Source: Burkholderiaceae bacterium
GTDB lineage: Bacteria; Pseudomonadota; Gammaproteobacteria; Burkholderiales; Burkholderiaceae_C
Length of the DNA: 64,000 nt
NCBI GenBank assembly: GCA_913776825.1
Contig: CAJYPV010000026.1
Span: forward strand, 372,001-436,000
Direction: 5' to 3'
Shown in pieces: positions 17,034-26,136 of this stretch. Made by a program: the position numbers and the translations under genes. Numbering within the stretch: position 1 is the stretch's first letter; each line of letters starts with the position of its first letter. The notes below the pieces were generated by a model. That model was not told where the DNA came from and searched no databases. It worked only from the letters and a program-made list of their open reading frames with translations.

Positions 17034-17708
17034 ATGCATGAGCTTGTCATCCGCCCGGATTGGGCGCTGCAGATCAGCCAGCTGCGCAGCCGCCTGACCG
17101 AGGACACCAACCTCATCAGCTGGGGCAATACCTTCTATCGCTGCTGCCACAGCGGACCACCCGTTCCGCTGGTGGTCGCCACGGCTGATCGGCGGGTGGC
17201 GCTGCCACTGCGATTGCGCCCGAGCGACCTTTACATCACCCAGATTGGAGCCGTCACCGAAATGGGACGCTACGGCAGCCTGACCGGTGAACTGTCGGTC
17301 AGCGCGCCCAAGCTGGAGCACGCCGTGCGCAGTCTGGCAGCAGGAACCGTGCACGGCGACAAGGCGTTTGAGATGCGCAGTCTGGTGGTGTTCTGCGTGG
17401 CCGAAGCCCTGCGCTTCGACAGCTTGGCCCACGACATCGGCTTTGCGTTGCGGACGTCGGGCGTGGCCGGTGGCGCCAAGGCCATGCCGCTGAGCCGCTG
17501 GTGGCCGACCGTGCATGCCTGGGGTCAGGCGTGTGACGCCATCTGGTCGGGCCTGGATGGTGAGCTTCGCCGGGCTTCGCTGCTGGCACAGAACTCGCGT
17601 ACCGGCGACGACCGGACTCGCTCCGGCCGGGTCGGTTATGAGCGCATGAGCGGCGCGGTGCTCCAGGCCGCGAAGGGCGCGGCCGCGTTGAAGCGGCCGT
17701 CGGCTTGA
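17034..17708 (+). CDS. Putative ribosome-inactivating protein (rRNA N-glycosidase, ricin/Shiga A-chain fold)
   Basis: 224 residues from an ATG with CAGGGAG 6 bases upstream. The chain follows the RIP pattern in order: an N-terminal helix QISQLRSRL; a strand region LPLRLRPSDLYITQIG with Tyr67 (ricin Tyr80 position); GRYGSL with Tyr80 (ricin Tyr123); the active-site helix VVFCVAEALRFDSLAHDI with Glu124 and Arg127, close to Shiga toxin's AEALRF; and VHAWGQACDAIW with Trp163, like ricin's NSWGRLSTAI. All five key residues are present. RIPs remove adenine from the sarcin-ricin loop of large-subunit rRNA and stop translation. No signal peptide, B-subunit or obvious immunity gene is visible, so target and release are unknown. 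GC is host-like. Confidence 0.78.
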   Translation: MHELVIRPDWALQISQLRSRLTEDTNLISWGNTFYRCCHSGPPVPLVVATADRRVALPLRLRPSDLYITQIGAVTEMGRYGSLTGELSVSAPKLEHAVRSLAAGTVHGDKAFEMRSLVVFCVAEALRFDSLAHDIGFALRTSGVAGGAKAMPLSRWWPTVHAWGQACDAIWSGLDGELRRASLLAQNSRTGDDRTRSGRVGYERMSGAVLQAAKGAAALKRPSA

Positions 17709-17837
17709 ATCGCGACGGACGTCGCGTCGACCGAGTTCGTCGTCAGTCGGCATCGAGCAGCGCAGTGGCTGGCCAAGCCGCCAGAGGCGCCAGTCGCGCC
17801 GTCGGTGGTCATTGCTGCGCCGCGCCATCGCCGCCAT

Positions 17838-17871
17838 GAAAAAACCCGCCGGGTCCACGACCGGGCGGGTT
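17838..17871 (-). terminator. Terminator of the fdxA/fnr unit
   Basis: A minus-strand hairpin (AACCCGCCCGGT pairing with ACCCGGCGGGTT, one mismatch) followed by six T residues, 56 bp past the ferredoxin reductase stop. Confidence 0.75.
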
Positions 17872-17926
17872 GATCATCGTCGGCGACAGGCCGACGACAC
17901 GCGATGCGCCGTGAGGCGCCGCGCGG

Positions 17927-19030
17927 TCAGTCGAAGACCGGCGTTTCCACGCCCAGCACCTTGTGCAGCTTGGGGCTGGTGGTGGTGTATTGCAGGTGCA
18001 CGCGCTTCTCGGGATTGATGATCGGCATGGCGCCGAAGGCGGCCAGCGCGGCTTCATGGAAGCCCGAGAGAATCAGCTTCTTCTTGCCGGGGTAGGTGTT
18101 GATGTCACCCACGGCGAAGATGCCGGGCACGCTGGTCTGGAACTTCTCGGTGTCGACCAGGATCTGCTTGCGCTCCAGCGCCAGACCCCATTCGGCGATC
18201 GGACCCAGCTTGGGCGACAGACCGAAGAAGACCAGCACCTGATCGGCCGGCACCACACGCGTCACGCCGTCGCCGCCGGTGACCTTCACGCCCTTGAGGA
18301 AGTCCTCGCCCTCGTCCAGATCGGAGACCTGGCCGACGATGAACTGCATCTCGTAGGCCTCGCACAGCTCGCGCATCTTGGCCACCGACGCCGGCGCGGC
18401 ACGGAAGCCGTCGCGGCGGTGCACCAGGATCACGCTCTCCGCCTTGTGCGGGTTGCCGTCCTCATTGGCGGCGCAGAAGTTCAGCGCCCAGTCCAGCGCG
18501 GAATCGCCACCGCCGATGATCACCAGGTTCTTGCCGGCGAATTGCGCCGGGTTGCGCACCCGGTAATGCACCTGCGAGCCTTCGTACTTGTCGATGCCAT
18601 CGACCTTCAGCGTGCGCGGCTGGAAAGAGCCCACGCCACCCGCGATGAAGATGGTCTTGGTCAGGAACTGCGTGCCCTTGCTCGTCGCGACGAAGAAACG
18701 ACCGTCTTCCTGCTTCTCGACCGTGGTGACTTCCTGACCCAGATGGAAGGTCGCGCCGAACGGCTCGATCTGCTTCATCAGGTTGTCCGTCAGCTCCTTG
18801 CCGGTGACCACCGGCAGCGCCGGGATGTCGTAGATCGGCTTGTCCGGATAGAGCTCGATGCACTGGCCGCCGGGATAGGCGAGCGAGTCGATGATGTGAG
18901 CCTTGATCTCCAGCAGGCCCAGCTCGAACACCTGGAACAGGCCCACCGGGCCCGCGCCCACGATGACGGCATCGGTTTCGATCACACCCGCATGCGGGGC
19001 GGAGGTCGCTTCAGTCACTTGCGTTTCCAT
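17927..19030 (-). CDS. Ferredoxin--NADP+ reductase, thioredoxin-reductase-like type
   Basis: A 367-residue NAD(P)/FAD-dependent oxidoreductase. The FAD site [10 protein letters not shown] is at residues 22-31 and YPGGQC follows. A second dinucleotide motif, [13 protein letters not shown], lies near residue 172. [15 protein letters not shown] near 300 is the FAD-binding C-terminal signature. There is no CxxC redox pair between the domains, which separates it from thioredoxin reductase and fits ferredoxin-NADP reductases. It lies 56 bp downstream of a 7Fe ferredoxin gene, its probable partner, and next to the sulfate-assimilation genes, so it may feed electrons to sulfite reductase (inference). 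Confidence 0.88.
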   Translation of the reverse strand: METQVTEATSAPHAGVIETDAVIVGAGPVGLFQVFELGLLEIKAHIIDSLAYPGGQCIELYPDKPIYDIPALPVVTGKELTDNLMKQIEPFGATFHLGQEVTTVEKQEDGRFFVATSKGTQFLTKTIFIAGGVGSFQPRTLKVDGIDKYEGSQVHYRVRNPAQFAGKNLVIIGGGDSALDWALNFCAANEDGNPHKAESVILVHRRDGFRAAPASVAKMRELCEAYEMQFIVGQVSDLDEGEDFLKGVKVTGGDGVTRVVPADQVLVFFGLSPKLGPIAEWGLALERKQILVDTEKFQTSVPGIFAVGDINTYPGKKKLILSGFHEAALAAFGAMPIINPEKRVHLQYTTTSPKLHKVLGVETPVFD

Positions 19031-19086
19031 TCTTGCGTTGAGGGGCGACGGCAGGGCCCCGCCGCCCGCGGAATAGGGAGAGAAGG

Positions 19087-19410
19087 TCAGCGGACCAGCT
19101 GATCCAGCTTGCCCGTCTTGTCCTTCCAGTCCTCAGCGTCCGGCAGCGGCGTCTTGCGCTTGGTGATGCTGGGCCACTTCTTGGCCAGGTCGGCATTCAG
19201 CTTGATCATGATCTGCTGGTCGCCAGGCACATCCTCTTCCGGCACGATGGCGTTCACCGGGCACTCGGGGATGCAGACCGCGCAGTCGATGCATTCGTCC
19301 GGATCGATGGCCAGGAAATTCGGGCCCTCGCGGAAGCAATCGACGGGGCAGACATCGACGCAATCGGTGTACTTGCAGCGAATGCAGGCTTCGGTGACGA
19401 CGTGGGTCAT
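19087..19410 (-). CDS. fdxA: 7Fe ferredoxin FdxA
   Basis: 107 residues from the ATG at 19410; the frame extends upstream to 19491 but without family similarity. It carries two cluster motifs: [18 protein letters not shown] for the 3Fe-4S/4Fe-4S pair, and [16 protein letters not shown] for the classical 4Fe-4S. The C-terminal ~50 residues ([17 protein letters not shown]) are typical of proteobacterial FdxA. It is a soluble electron carrier. The adjacent ferredoxin reductase gene and the upstream cobA and cys genes suggest it supplies electrons to CysI and CysH-linked steps. Confidence 0.95.
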   Translation of the reverse strand: MTHVVTEACIRCKYTDCVDVCPVDCFREGPNFLAIDPDECIDCAVCIPECPVNAIVPEEDVPGDQQIMIKLNADLAKKWPSITKRKTPLPDAEDWKDKTGKLDQLVR

Positions 19411-19558
19411 GAGCGGCTCTTGTAAAGGCGGGGGCCAGGCGGCCCGTGGGTGTCTGCGCATGGCCGGCTCAGGCCGAACCGCGAAAGCCAACCCGTCAAT
19501 TCAGGTTGACCCGCGAAGGGCGACATCCGGGCGTGCGCGGAACGGAAAACGGCGGATT

Positions 19559-20392
19559 TTAAACGTTCGGCATTTGAGCCAGTGTCTCCAGCGTGCCCGG
19601 GCTGTGGTTATGCGGCGTTTCCGCTGCGCTTTTCTCACGCTCGGCGTGCGCGGAGCGCGCATCGGTCGCTGCGGGAAGCGTCTCCACCCTTGCCACCGGC
19701 GCCACCGGCGCCGCCCCCGCACCCACGACCACCACCGTCGGACGACCGCGATGCAGCAGCGCCGCCGCAGGCAGGGTGTCGACCCGGTGCTCGCTGGCCA
19801 GCGCATCCGGCGCGCCGGCCCTGGAGACGACGCTGACCGGCGCCTCCGCCGGCCAGCCGGCCGCGATCAGCCGACGCGACAGCGCCGCCAGTTGCTGACC
19901 GGCCATGTAGAAGACTTCGGTATCGGCGCTGTTCCCCGCGCGCAGCTCGCCCTCGCGGGTCATGGCGGTCGTCAGCGCCACGCTGCGGCCGTGGCCGCGA
20001 CGGGTGAGCGGGCGGGCCGTGTGCGCGGCGGCGGCCAGCGCGGCGGTGACGCCGGGAATGACTTCGCTGTCGATGCCGGCCTCGGCCAGCGCCTGCAGCT
20101 CTTCTTCCAGACGACCGAACACGCTCGCATCGCCGCCCTTCAGGCGCACCACGACCGCATGCTCGCGGGCCTGGCGCACCAGCGTCGCATTGATGGCGGT
20201 CTGCTGAGTGGCATGGGCGAAGCCGCGCTTGCCCACATCAATCCAATGGGCCCGTGGCGCCAGCTCCCGCAGCGCGGGATCGGTGAGCGCGTCGAACAGC
20301 ACCACATCGGCCTGGGCCAGCGCGCGAGCGCCGCGCAGGGTGATCAGGTCGGCGGCGCCGGGCCCGGCACTGACGAAGAGGACGCGTCCCAT
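19559..20392 (-). CDS. cobA: Uroporphyrinogen-III C-methyltransferase
   Basis: A 277-residue SAM-dependent methyltransferase making precorrin-2, the first step to siroheme. Family motifs: VSAGPGAADLITLRGARAL at the N-terminus, VRLKGGDASVFGRLEEE near residue 85, PGVTAALAAAA near 117 and GRPTVVVVGAGA near 222. The last ~45 residues (from PVAPVARVETLPA on) are an Ala/Glu/His-rich extension beyond the usual end. It stands 23 bp after cysN, in the sulfur operon, where siroheme is needed for sulfite reductase. The oxidase/ferrochelatase step (CysG N-terminal half) is not encoded here. Confidence 0.92.
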   Translation of the reverse strand: MGRVLFVSAGPGAADLITLRGARALAQADVVLFDALTDPALRELAPRAHWIDVGKRGFAHATQQTAINATLVRQAREHAVVVRLKGGDASVFGRLEEELQALAEAGIDSEVIPGVTAALAAAAHTARPLTRRGHGRSVALTTAMTREGELRAGNSADTEVFYMAGQQLAALSRRLIAAGWPAEAPVSVVSRAGAPDALASEHRVDTLPAAALLHRGRPTVVVVGAGAAPVAPVARVETLPAATDARSAHAEREKSAAETPHNHSPGTLETLAQMPNV

Positions 20393-20415
20393 CTTGGCTC
20401 CCGTGGCGATGTCGA

Positions 20416-21744
20416 TCAGCGGACCAGCAGCGCGCCGCTGGTGCGGTTGCTGGTGGGGTCAACCACGATCAGCGCGCCGCCGACGCGGTTCTCCGCATAC
20501 GGCTGCAGCGGCAGCTCGGCCTGCAGCTCGACGGTCACATGGCCGATCTCATTGACTGACAGTTCCTGTGCCTCGGTCTCGGCCAGCGTCTGGATGTCCA
20601 GCCGGTGATGGATCGCGGCGATGCGGGCCTGGACCCAGCGATTGCCGTGCCGCACCCAGTACTTGCGACCCAGCACCGCGGGCTCGGTGTCCAGCCAGGC
20701 GAGCGTGGCCTCCACGCTGCGGCGCGGCGCGGCCGAATCCGGCGCGACGATCCAGTCGCCACGCGACACATCGACCTGGCGATCCAGCACCAGTCCGACC
20801 GATTCGCCCGCCACGCCATGCTCCACCAGCTCGCCGGCGCGACGCAGCTCCGCCACCACGGCGGTGACGCCGCTGGGCAGGATCTGCACCGCGTCGCCCG
20901 CCTGCACCTGACCCTGCGCAATGCGGCCCCACAGCGTGCGCGGCTGATTGCCCGTGCCTTCGCCTTCGCGGGCCACATACTGGATCGGCACCGCCAGCGG
21001 CGCTTCGACGGTTTCCTGCACCGTCGGCAGCGATTCCAGCACCTGCAGCAGCGACGGGCCGTCGTACCAGTCCGCTTCGAGCGGCTGGGTGACGTTGTCC
21101 CCCCGCAGTGCGGACACCGGCACCACCGCCGTGATCCGGATGCCGGCGGCGGCGGCGAATTTCTCCAGCGCGACGCCGACCTTGCGGAAGGCCTCGCCCG
21201 GGTCGGCGGCCGCGTCGATCTTGTTGATCGCGAACACGATGCTGGGCACGCGCAGCAGATGCGCCAACAGGCTGTGGCGGCGCGTCTGCGGCAGCAGCGG
21301 CACGTCGGCCGCGCTCAGGTCCAGCTTGGTGACGTCCACCAGCACCACGGCGGCATCGCTGCCCGCGGCGGCGGTGACCATGTTGCGGGTGTACTGCTCA
21401 TGGCCGGGCGCGTCCGCGATGATGAACTTGCGCTGCTTGGTCGCGAAGTAGCGATAGGCGACATCGATGGTGATGCCTTGCTCGCGCTCGGCTTCCAGAC
21501 CATCGGTCAACAGGCTGAGGTCGATCGGCTGGCCGGCGGCGCGCTTGGCCAGCGTGTCCAGCTGGTCGGCGAGGATCGCGCGGCTGTCGAAAAGCAGGCG
21601 GCCGATCAGCGTGCTCTTGCCGTCGTCGACGCTGCCGGCGGTCAGGAAGCGCAGCGCGCGGTGGGTGGTGTCGACCTCGGATTGGTGGACCTTGCCCGCG
21701 CTGGCGTGGCCGGACGTGGCGGAGGAAATCGCTTGAGCAGACAT
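20416..21744 (-). CDS. cysN: Sulfate adenylyltransferase subunit 1 (GTPase)
   Basis: A 442-residue regulatory GTPase of ATP sulfurylase. It carries the G1 motif GSVDDGKST (37-45), the G3 motif DAPGHEQYTRNM, and the G4 NKID, then EF-Tu-like barrel domains. GTP hydrolysis drives formation of APS by CysD. There is no C-terminal APS kinase (CysC) fusion, so it is the short form. The start codon overlaps the cysD stop by one base (TGATG). Its partner is CysD. Confidence 0.96.
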   Translation of the reverse strand: MSAQAISSATSGHASAGKVHQSEVDTTHRALRFLTAGSVDDGKSTLIGRLLFDSRAILADQLDTLAKRAAGQPIDLSLLTDGLEAEREQGITIDVAYRYFATKQRKFIIADAPGHEQYTRNMVTAAAGSDAAVVLVDVTKLDLSAADVPLLPQTRRHSLLAHLLRVPSIVFAINKIDAAADPGEAFRKVGVALEKFAAAAGIRITAVVPVSALRGDNVTQPLEADWYDGPSLLQVLESLPTVQETVEAPLAVPIQYVAREGEGTGNQPRTLWGRIAQGQVQAGDAVQILPSGVTAVVAELRRAGELVEHGVAGESVGLVLDRQVDVSRGDWIVAPDSAAPRRSVEATLAWLDTEPAVLGRKYWVRHGNRWVQARIAAIHHRLDIQTLAETEAQELSVNEIGHVTVELQAELPLQPYAENRVGGALIVVDPTSNRTSGALLVR

Positions 21745-22703
21745 CAGAAATAGCCCTCTTTCTTGCGACGCTCCATCGAGGCGTCGGACGTGCGGTCATC
21801 CATGCGGGTCGCGCCGCGCTCGCTGACGGTCACCGTCAGGGTTTCGGCGACCACGTCGGCGGCATTGGCAGCCGGGCTTTCGACCGGGCAGGTGCAGGTC
21901 ATGTCGCCGACGGTGCGGAAGCGCACCTGGGCGGTCTCGACCTGCTCGCCGGCTTCCGGCGGGGTCACGTCGGTCACCGGCACCAGCAGGCCCTTGCGAC
22001 GGATCACTGCGCGGTCATGGGCGTAATAGAGCGACGGCAGCGGGATGTTCTCGCGTGCGATGTAGAGCCAGACATCCAGCTCGGTCCAGTTGCTGATCGG
22101 GAAGGCGCGGAAATGCTCGCCCGGACGGATGCGGGTGTTGAACAGGTTCCACAGCTCGGGCCGCTGTTCCTTCGGCTGCCATTGGCCGAAGCTGTCGCGG
22201 TGGCTGAAGATGCGTTCCTTGGCGCGCGCCTTTTCCTCGTCGCGCCGCGCGCCGCCGATCAGCACATCGAAGCGGTGCTCTTCGATGGTCTCCAGCAGCG
22301 TCACCGTCTGATGACCATTGCGTGATTCGAGCGGATGCGAGAGGCGGATCGTGCCCTTCTTCATCGAGTCTTCCAGATGGCCGACGACCAGGCGCTCGCC
22401 CATCTCGGCGACGCGGCGATCGCGGAACTCGATCACTTCCGGGAAGTTGTGGCCGGTGTCGACATGCACCAGCGGGAAGGGCAGGCGGCCCTTGAACTCA
22501 TTGCCGGCGACGCGCTGCTTGAAGGCCTTCTCGGCCAGGCGCAGCACCACGCACGAATCCTTGCCGCCGGAGAACAGCAGCGCCGGCCGTTCGAACGCGG
22601 CAGCCACTTCGCGCAGGATGAAGATCGCTTCCTCTTCCAGATGGTCGAGGTGGCGGTGGTCCGCCAGCGGCAACAGTTGTTCGAGATTCACGGGGGCATT
22701 CAT
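21744..22703 (-). CDS. cysD: Sulfate adenylyltransferase subunit 2
   Basis: 319 residues from the ATG at 22703; the frame is open further upstream but overlaps cysH in a non-conserved way. It is the PP-loop catalytic subunit: LLFSGGKDSCVVLRL is the pyrophosphatase loop, HVDTGHNFPEVIEFRD and the C-terminal RKKEGYF are typical of CysD. It converts sulfate and ATP to APS together with CysN. The start overlaps the cysH stop (ATGA), showing tight translational coupling. Confidence 0.96.
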   Translation of the reverse strand: MNAPVNLEQLLPLADHRHLDHLEEEAIFILREVAAAFERPALLFSGGKDSCVVLRLAEKAFKQRVAGNEFKGRLPFPLVHVDTGHNFPEVIEFRDRRVAEMGERLVVGHLEDSMKKGTIRLSHPLESRNGHQTVTLLETIEEHRFDVLIGGARRDEEKARAKERIFSHRDSFGQWQPKEQRPELWNLFNTRIRPGEHFRAFPISNWTELDVWLYIARENIPLPSLYYAHDRAVIRRKGLLVPVTDVTPPEAGEQVETAQVRFRTVGDMTCTCPVESPAANAADVVAETLTVTVSERGATRMDDRTSDASMERRKKEGYF

Positions 22704-23605
22704 GCCTGGGCTCCGGAGGTCGCGGGCGGCGTCGCGTTGGACGCCGAGGGTTCGATGGGCGGCAGCTCGCCATGGCTGGCGTGCAGGCCGCATTCCTTGG
22801 CGCTGTCTTCCCACCACCAGCGGCCGGCGCGGAAGTCCTCGCCCACGGCGATGGCGCGGGTGCACGGCGCGCAGCCGATGCTGGGCATGAACTGGTCATG
22901 CAACGGATTGACGGGCACGTCGTGCTGCTGGACGTAGTGCCAGACATCCGCCCAGCGCCATTCCGCCAGTGGATTGATCTTGATGCGGCCTTGGCCGTCG
23001 TCCTCGCGGAACGGGACGTCCGCGCGGTTGCTGCTCTGCTCCCGGCGCAGGCCGGTGATCCAGGCGCGACGGCCGGCCAGCATGCGCGAGAGCGGCTCCA
23101 GCTTGCGCAGACCGCAGCAGGCTTTGCGCAGCTCGACACTGCGTCGCATCGGCAGCTCGCCATGGGTGCGCACGAAATGCAGCACCTGTTCCTGCACCGG
23201 CTGGAACACCTCGACGTCCAGCCCATAACGCGACTGGATGCGCGGAATCAGCGCGAGCGTTTCCTCGTGCAGCATGCCGGTGTCCAGCGTCGCCAGCGCG
23301 ATCGGCCAATGGTGGCGGGCGATCAGGTCGGTGATGACCATGTCCTCCACGCCCAGCGAGGTGGACTGCAGGGCGCCGATGCCGAATTCCTCGGCCGCTT
23401 CACGCAGCACGGCGATGGTGCGGGCCAGACGGTCCTCGAAGCCAGGCGTGGCGCGCGCATACAGCTGGATCGCCGAGCCCGTCGCGGGGGCGCCGATCGA
23501 GGACGTGGCGCCCGGCAAGGCCGACACCGCGCCGAGGTCGGCGGACACCGGCTGCTCCCGCGTCGACGCGGGCAGCGGCTCCTGCGATGAAACGTCCGCG
23601 CTCAT
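22700..23605 (-). CDS. cysH: Fe-S type adenylylsulfate (APS) reductase, CysH family
   Basis: A 301-residue reductase giving sulfite from adenylylsulfate. SLGVEDMVITDL and LDTGMLHEETLALI form the nucleotide fold. The cysteine pattern KACCGLRK ... GCAPCTR marks the [4Fe-4S] subtype that uses APS rather than PAPS. The catalytic Cys is in KECGLH near the C-terminus. The absence of a CysC kinase in the operon agrees. The first ~45 residues are a low-complexity extension, so translation may start later. It overlaps cysD by 4 bp and follows the DUF934 gene by 3 bp. Confidence 0.93.
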   Translation of the reverse strand: MSADVSSQEPLPASTREQPVSADLGAVSALPGATSSIGAPATGSAIQLYARATPGFEDRLARTIAVLREAAEEFGIGALQSTSLGVEDMVITDLIARHHWPIALATLDTGMLHEETLALIPRIQSRYGLDVEVFQPVQEQVLHFVRTHGELPMRRSVELRKACCGLRKLEPLSRMLAGRRAWITGLRREQSSNRADVPFREDDGQGRIKINPLAEWRWADVWHYVQQHDVPVNPLHDQFMPSIGCAPCTRAIAVGEDFRAGRWWWEDSAKECGLHASHGELPPIEPSASNATPPATSGAQA

Positions 23606-23608
23606 CGC

Positions 23609-24097
23609 TCAGGCTCCGGTCCGGGCAAACAGCGGGCGGGTCTCGTTCACGTCGGCCTGATAGTGACCGGGAAAGAAGCCCAGCGCGCGTTCGGCCGCGT
23701 CCAGACGCTGATCGCCGCGCAGTTGCACCGCGTCGACGCCGCAGCGTTGCAGCAGCGGCAGCATGTCGACCAGCACCTCACCGATGGCGCGCACCTCGCC
23801 GGCAAACTTGTAGCGGGCGCGCAGCACATGGGCCTGCGAATACGCGCGGCCGTCGACCCATTTCGGGAACTGCAGCACGACCAGCGACAGGCGCGGCAGA
23901 TCGGCGGACAGCTCCGCCACGTCGGCATCGTTGGGCAGCAGCACGCCGGTCGCCAGGCCCTGGGGCCAGGTGTCGCGCACCGCATGCCATTGCTCCAGCG
24001 TGAGCAGCTTGTGGTCGGCAGCGGCGGGGTGCGGCTGCGGGCCGTCCTCGCCGGCGCAGGTGTGCCAGGGATCTTGAGCGGGGGTAACGAACTTCAT
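23609..24097 (-). CDS. DUF934 protein of the sulfite reductase operon
   Basis: 162 residues. Conserved block: FPKWVDGRAYSQAHVLRARY, then GEVRAIGEVLVDMLPLLQRCG and ALGFFPGHYQADV. DUF934 proteins are almost always encoded next to cysI in beta- and alpha-proteobacteria and are described as sulfite-reductase-associated; the biochemical role is not settled. It sits 14 bp after cysI and just before cysH. Confidence 0.9.
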   Translation of the reverse strand: MKFVTPAQDPWHTCAGEDGPQPHPAAADHKLLTLEQWHAVRDTWPQGLATGVLLPNDADVAELSADLPRLSLVVLQFPKWVDGRAYSQAHVLRARYKFAGEVRAIGEVLVDMLPLLQRCGVDAVQLRGDQRLDAAERALGFFPGHYQADVNETRPLFARTGA

Positions 24098-24111
24098 GGC
24101 GGCGGCGGTAT

Positions 24112-25800
24112 TCAGTGGACGGCGGTGGTGCGGCGGATGGCGTTGGTCGCCTGCTTGAAGGCGTCCAGCCCGATGCGGCGCACCGTGGCGATGAAGCGCT
24201 CGCCCGGCTGACGCTCGCGGCGATAGGTGGCGATCACGGCTTCGACCGCATCCGCCGCCTCATCGGCCGCGAAGGACGGGCCGATGACCTTGCCCGGCAC
24301 CGCGGCACCGGACAGCGTCGATCCGTCCGAGCCGCCGAGGGTGATCTGGTACCACTCGGTGCCGTCCTTGTCGACGCCCAGCACGCCGATGTGGCCGCTG
24401 TGGTGATGGCCGCAGCTGTTGATGCAGCCGCTGATGTGCAGGTCGATGTCGCCGATGTCCCAGAGCTCATCCAGGTCCTGGAAGCGCTCGGTGATCTCGG
24501 CCGCGACCGGGATCGAGCGGGCATTGGCCAGCGCGCAGAAGTCGCCGCCGGGGCAGACGATCATGTCGGTCAGCAGGCCGATGTTGGGCGTGGCGAAGCC
24601 ATTCGCCTTGGCCGCTTCATAGAGCGCCGGCAGGTCGGCTTCGCGCACCCACGGCAGCAGCAGGTTCTGGTCGTGCGAGACGCGCAGCTCGCCATGGCTG
24701 AACCGGTCCGACAGATCGGCCGCCGCGTCCATTTGCGCATCGGTCGCGTCGCCGGGCGCCTGGCCCAGACGCTTGAGCGAGAGCGTCACCGCGCGGTAGC
24801 CGCTCACGCGGTGCGGCAGCACGTTGCGCTCCAGCCAGCGGCGGTAGGCGGGCGCGGCGTCGGCGAAGACATCGATCGATGGCGCGGGCGTGACGCCGGC
24901 CGGCTCGACGAAGCTGGCCGCGACCCGAGCCAGCTCGGCGGCGGGAATGATCTGTTCGTGGCTGCCGGTGTCGTCGCTCAGGATGGCCTGGTACTCGGCA
25001 TTGACCGCGTCGAAGAAGGCCTGACCCTCGGCCTTGACCAGGATCTTGATCCGGGCCTTGTACATGTTGTCGCGGCGGCCGAAGCGGTTGTAGGTGCGCA
25101 CGATCGCTTCGAGGTAGAGCAGGATGTGCTGCCACGGCACGAAGGCGTGGATCTCCTGACCGACGATCGGCGTGCGGCCCATGCCACCGCCGACCAGCAC
25201 CTGGAAGCCGACCTCGCCCGCGTCGTTCTTGCGCAGTTGCAGGCCGATGTCGTGCCAGCCGATGGCGGCGCGATCTTCGCGAGCGCCGGAGATCGCGATC
25301 TTGAACTTGCGCGGCAGGAAGGCGAATTCCGGATGCAGCGTGCTCCATTGGCGCAGCACTTCGGCATACGGGCGCGGGTCGACCAGCTCATCCGCCGCCA
25401 CGCCGGCGGTCACGTCGGCGGTGATGTTGCGGATGCAGTTGCCGCTGGTCTGGATGCCGTGCATGTCGACATCGGCCAGCAGGTCCATCACGTCAGCCGA
25501 TTGCGGCAGCGGGATCCAGTTGAACTGCAGGTTCTGGCGGGTCGTGAAGTGACCGTAGCCGCGGTCATGCTCGCGGGCGATGCGCGCCAGTTGCCGCATC
25601 TGCCGCGACGACAACACGCCATAGGGCACGGCGATGCGCAGCATCGGCGCATGGCGCTGGATGTACCAGCCGTTTTGCAGGCGCAGGGCGCGGAAGTCGT
25701 CGTCGGGCAACTGACCGGCCAGATGGCGTTCGAGCTGGTCGCGAAACTGCGCGGCGCGGGCGTGGACGAACTGGCGGTCGAAATCGGTATAGGCGTACAT
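24112..25800 (-). CDS. cysI: Sulfite reductase hemoprotein, CysI-like
   Basis: 562 residues from the ATG at 25800 (MYAYTDFDRQFV). It is a nitrite/sulfite reductase with two ferredoxin-like half-domains and the siroheme-4Fe-4S ligands VCPGGDFCALAN and CINSCGHHHSGHIGVLG near residues 420-480; GNCIRNITADV lies in the first half. It makes sulfide from sulfite with six electrons. Linked sulfur genes favour sulfite over nitrite as substrate. No CysJ flavoprotein is encoded, so reduced ferredoxin (fdxA plus its reductase, 5-8 kb downstream on the same strand) is the likely donor. Confidence 0.93.
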   Translation of the reverse strand: MYAYTDFDRQFVHARAAQFRDQLERHLAGQLPDDDFRALRLQNGWYIQRHAPMLRIAVPYGVLSSRQMRQLARIAREHDRGYGHFTTRQNLQFNWIPLPQSADVMDLLADVDMHGIQTSGNCIRNITADVTAGVAADELVDPRPYAEVLRQWSTLHPEFAFLPRKFKIAISGAREDRAAIGWHDIGLQLRKNDAGEVGFQVLVGGGMGRTPIVGQEIHAFVPWQHILLYLEAIVRTYNRFGRRDNMYKARIKILVKAEGQAFFDAVNAEYQAILSDDTGSHEQIIPAAELARVAASFVEPAGVTPAPSIDVFADAAPAYRRWLERNVLPHRVSGYRAVTLSLKRLGQAPGDATDAQMDAAADLSDRFSHGELRVSHDQNLLLPWVREADLPALYEAAKANGFATPNIGLLTDMIVCPGGDFCALANARSIPVAAEITERFQDLDELWDIGDIDLHISGCINSCGHHHSGHIGVLGVDKDGTEWYQITLGGSDGSTLSGAAVPGKVIGPSFAADEAADAVEAVIATYRRERQPGERFIATVRRIGLDAFKQATNAIRRTTAVH

Positions 25801-26136
25801 GGAGCTCAGCGGATGGCGACGAAGCGCCCGGTGCCGGACTTCGCCCGTCCCGTGGCGGCAGTCCGCGGGCAAGGCAAGGCCCAGGGTCGCCCGGGAATGG
25901 AGACTCTATGAACGCTTTATATATATGGGAACTACAAAATCGTAGATTGCTTATTCTTGGATAAGCATATGAAGCGGATTGCAAAGGCCGGGCAGCGCGC
26001 TCCGGCTCAGACAGGCGCTGGGCGACGTCCCGCTTCCCAACGGGACGTGGATTCGCGGGTCAGATCGCCTGGAGCGCATCCAGGCTCACGGCTCCCGCCA
26101 GGTCGACGCCAACGTGCGCCTTGGCGCGCGCGGCGC
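25801..26136. other. Promoter region of the sulfur operon and spacer
   Basis: About 335 bp. The first ~170 bp are strikingly AT-rich for this genome and hold the operon promoter. The remainder (26000-26136) has no feature I can name. Confidence 0.5.
25949..25966 (-). promoter_or_regulatory. Palindromic operator upstream of cysI (LysR/CysB-type candidate)
   Basis: A perfect inverted repeat GCTTAT-TCTTGG-ATAAGC in an AT-rich stretch 150 bp ahead of the cysI start. The spacing suits a LysR-type site, and CysB is the usual activator of such operons. A TATATATA -10-like tract follows at about 25917-25925. Assignment to CysB is inference. Confidence 0.4.
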
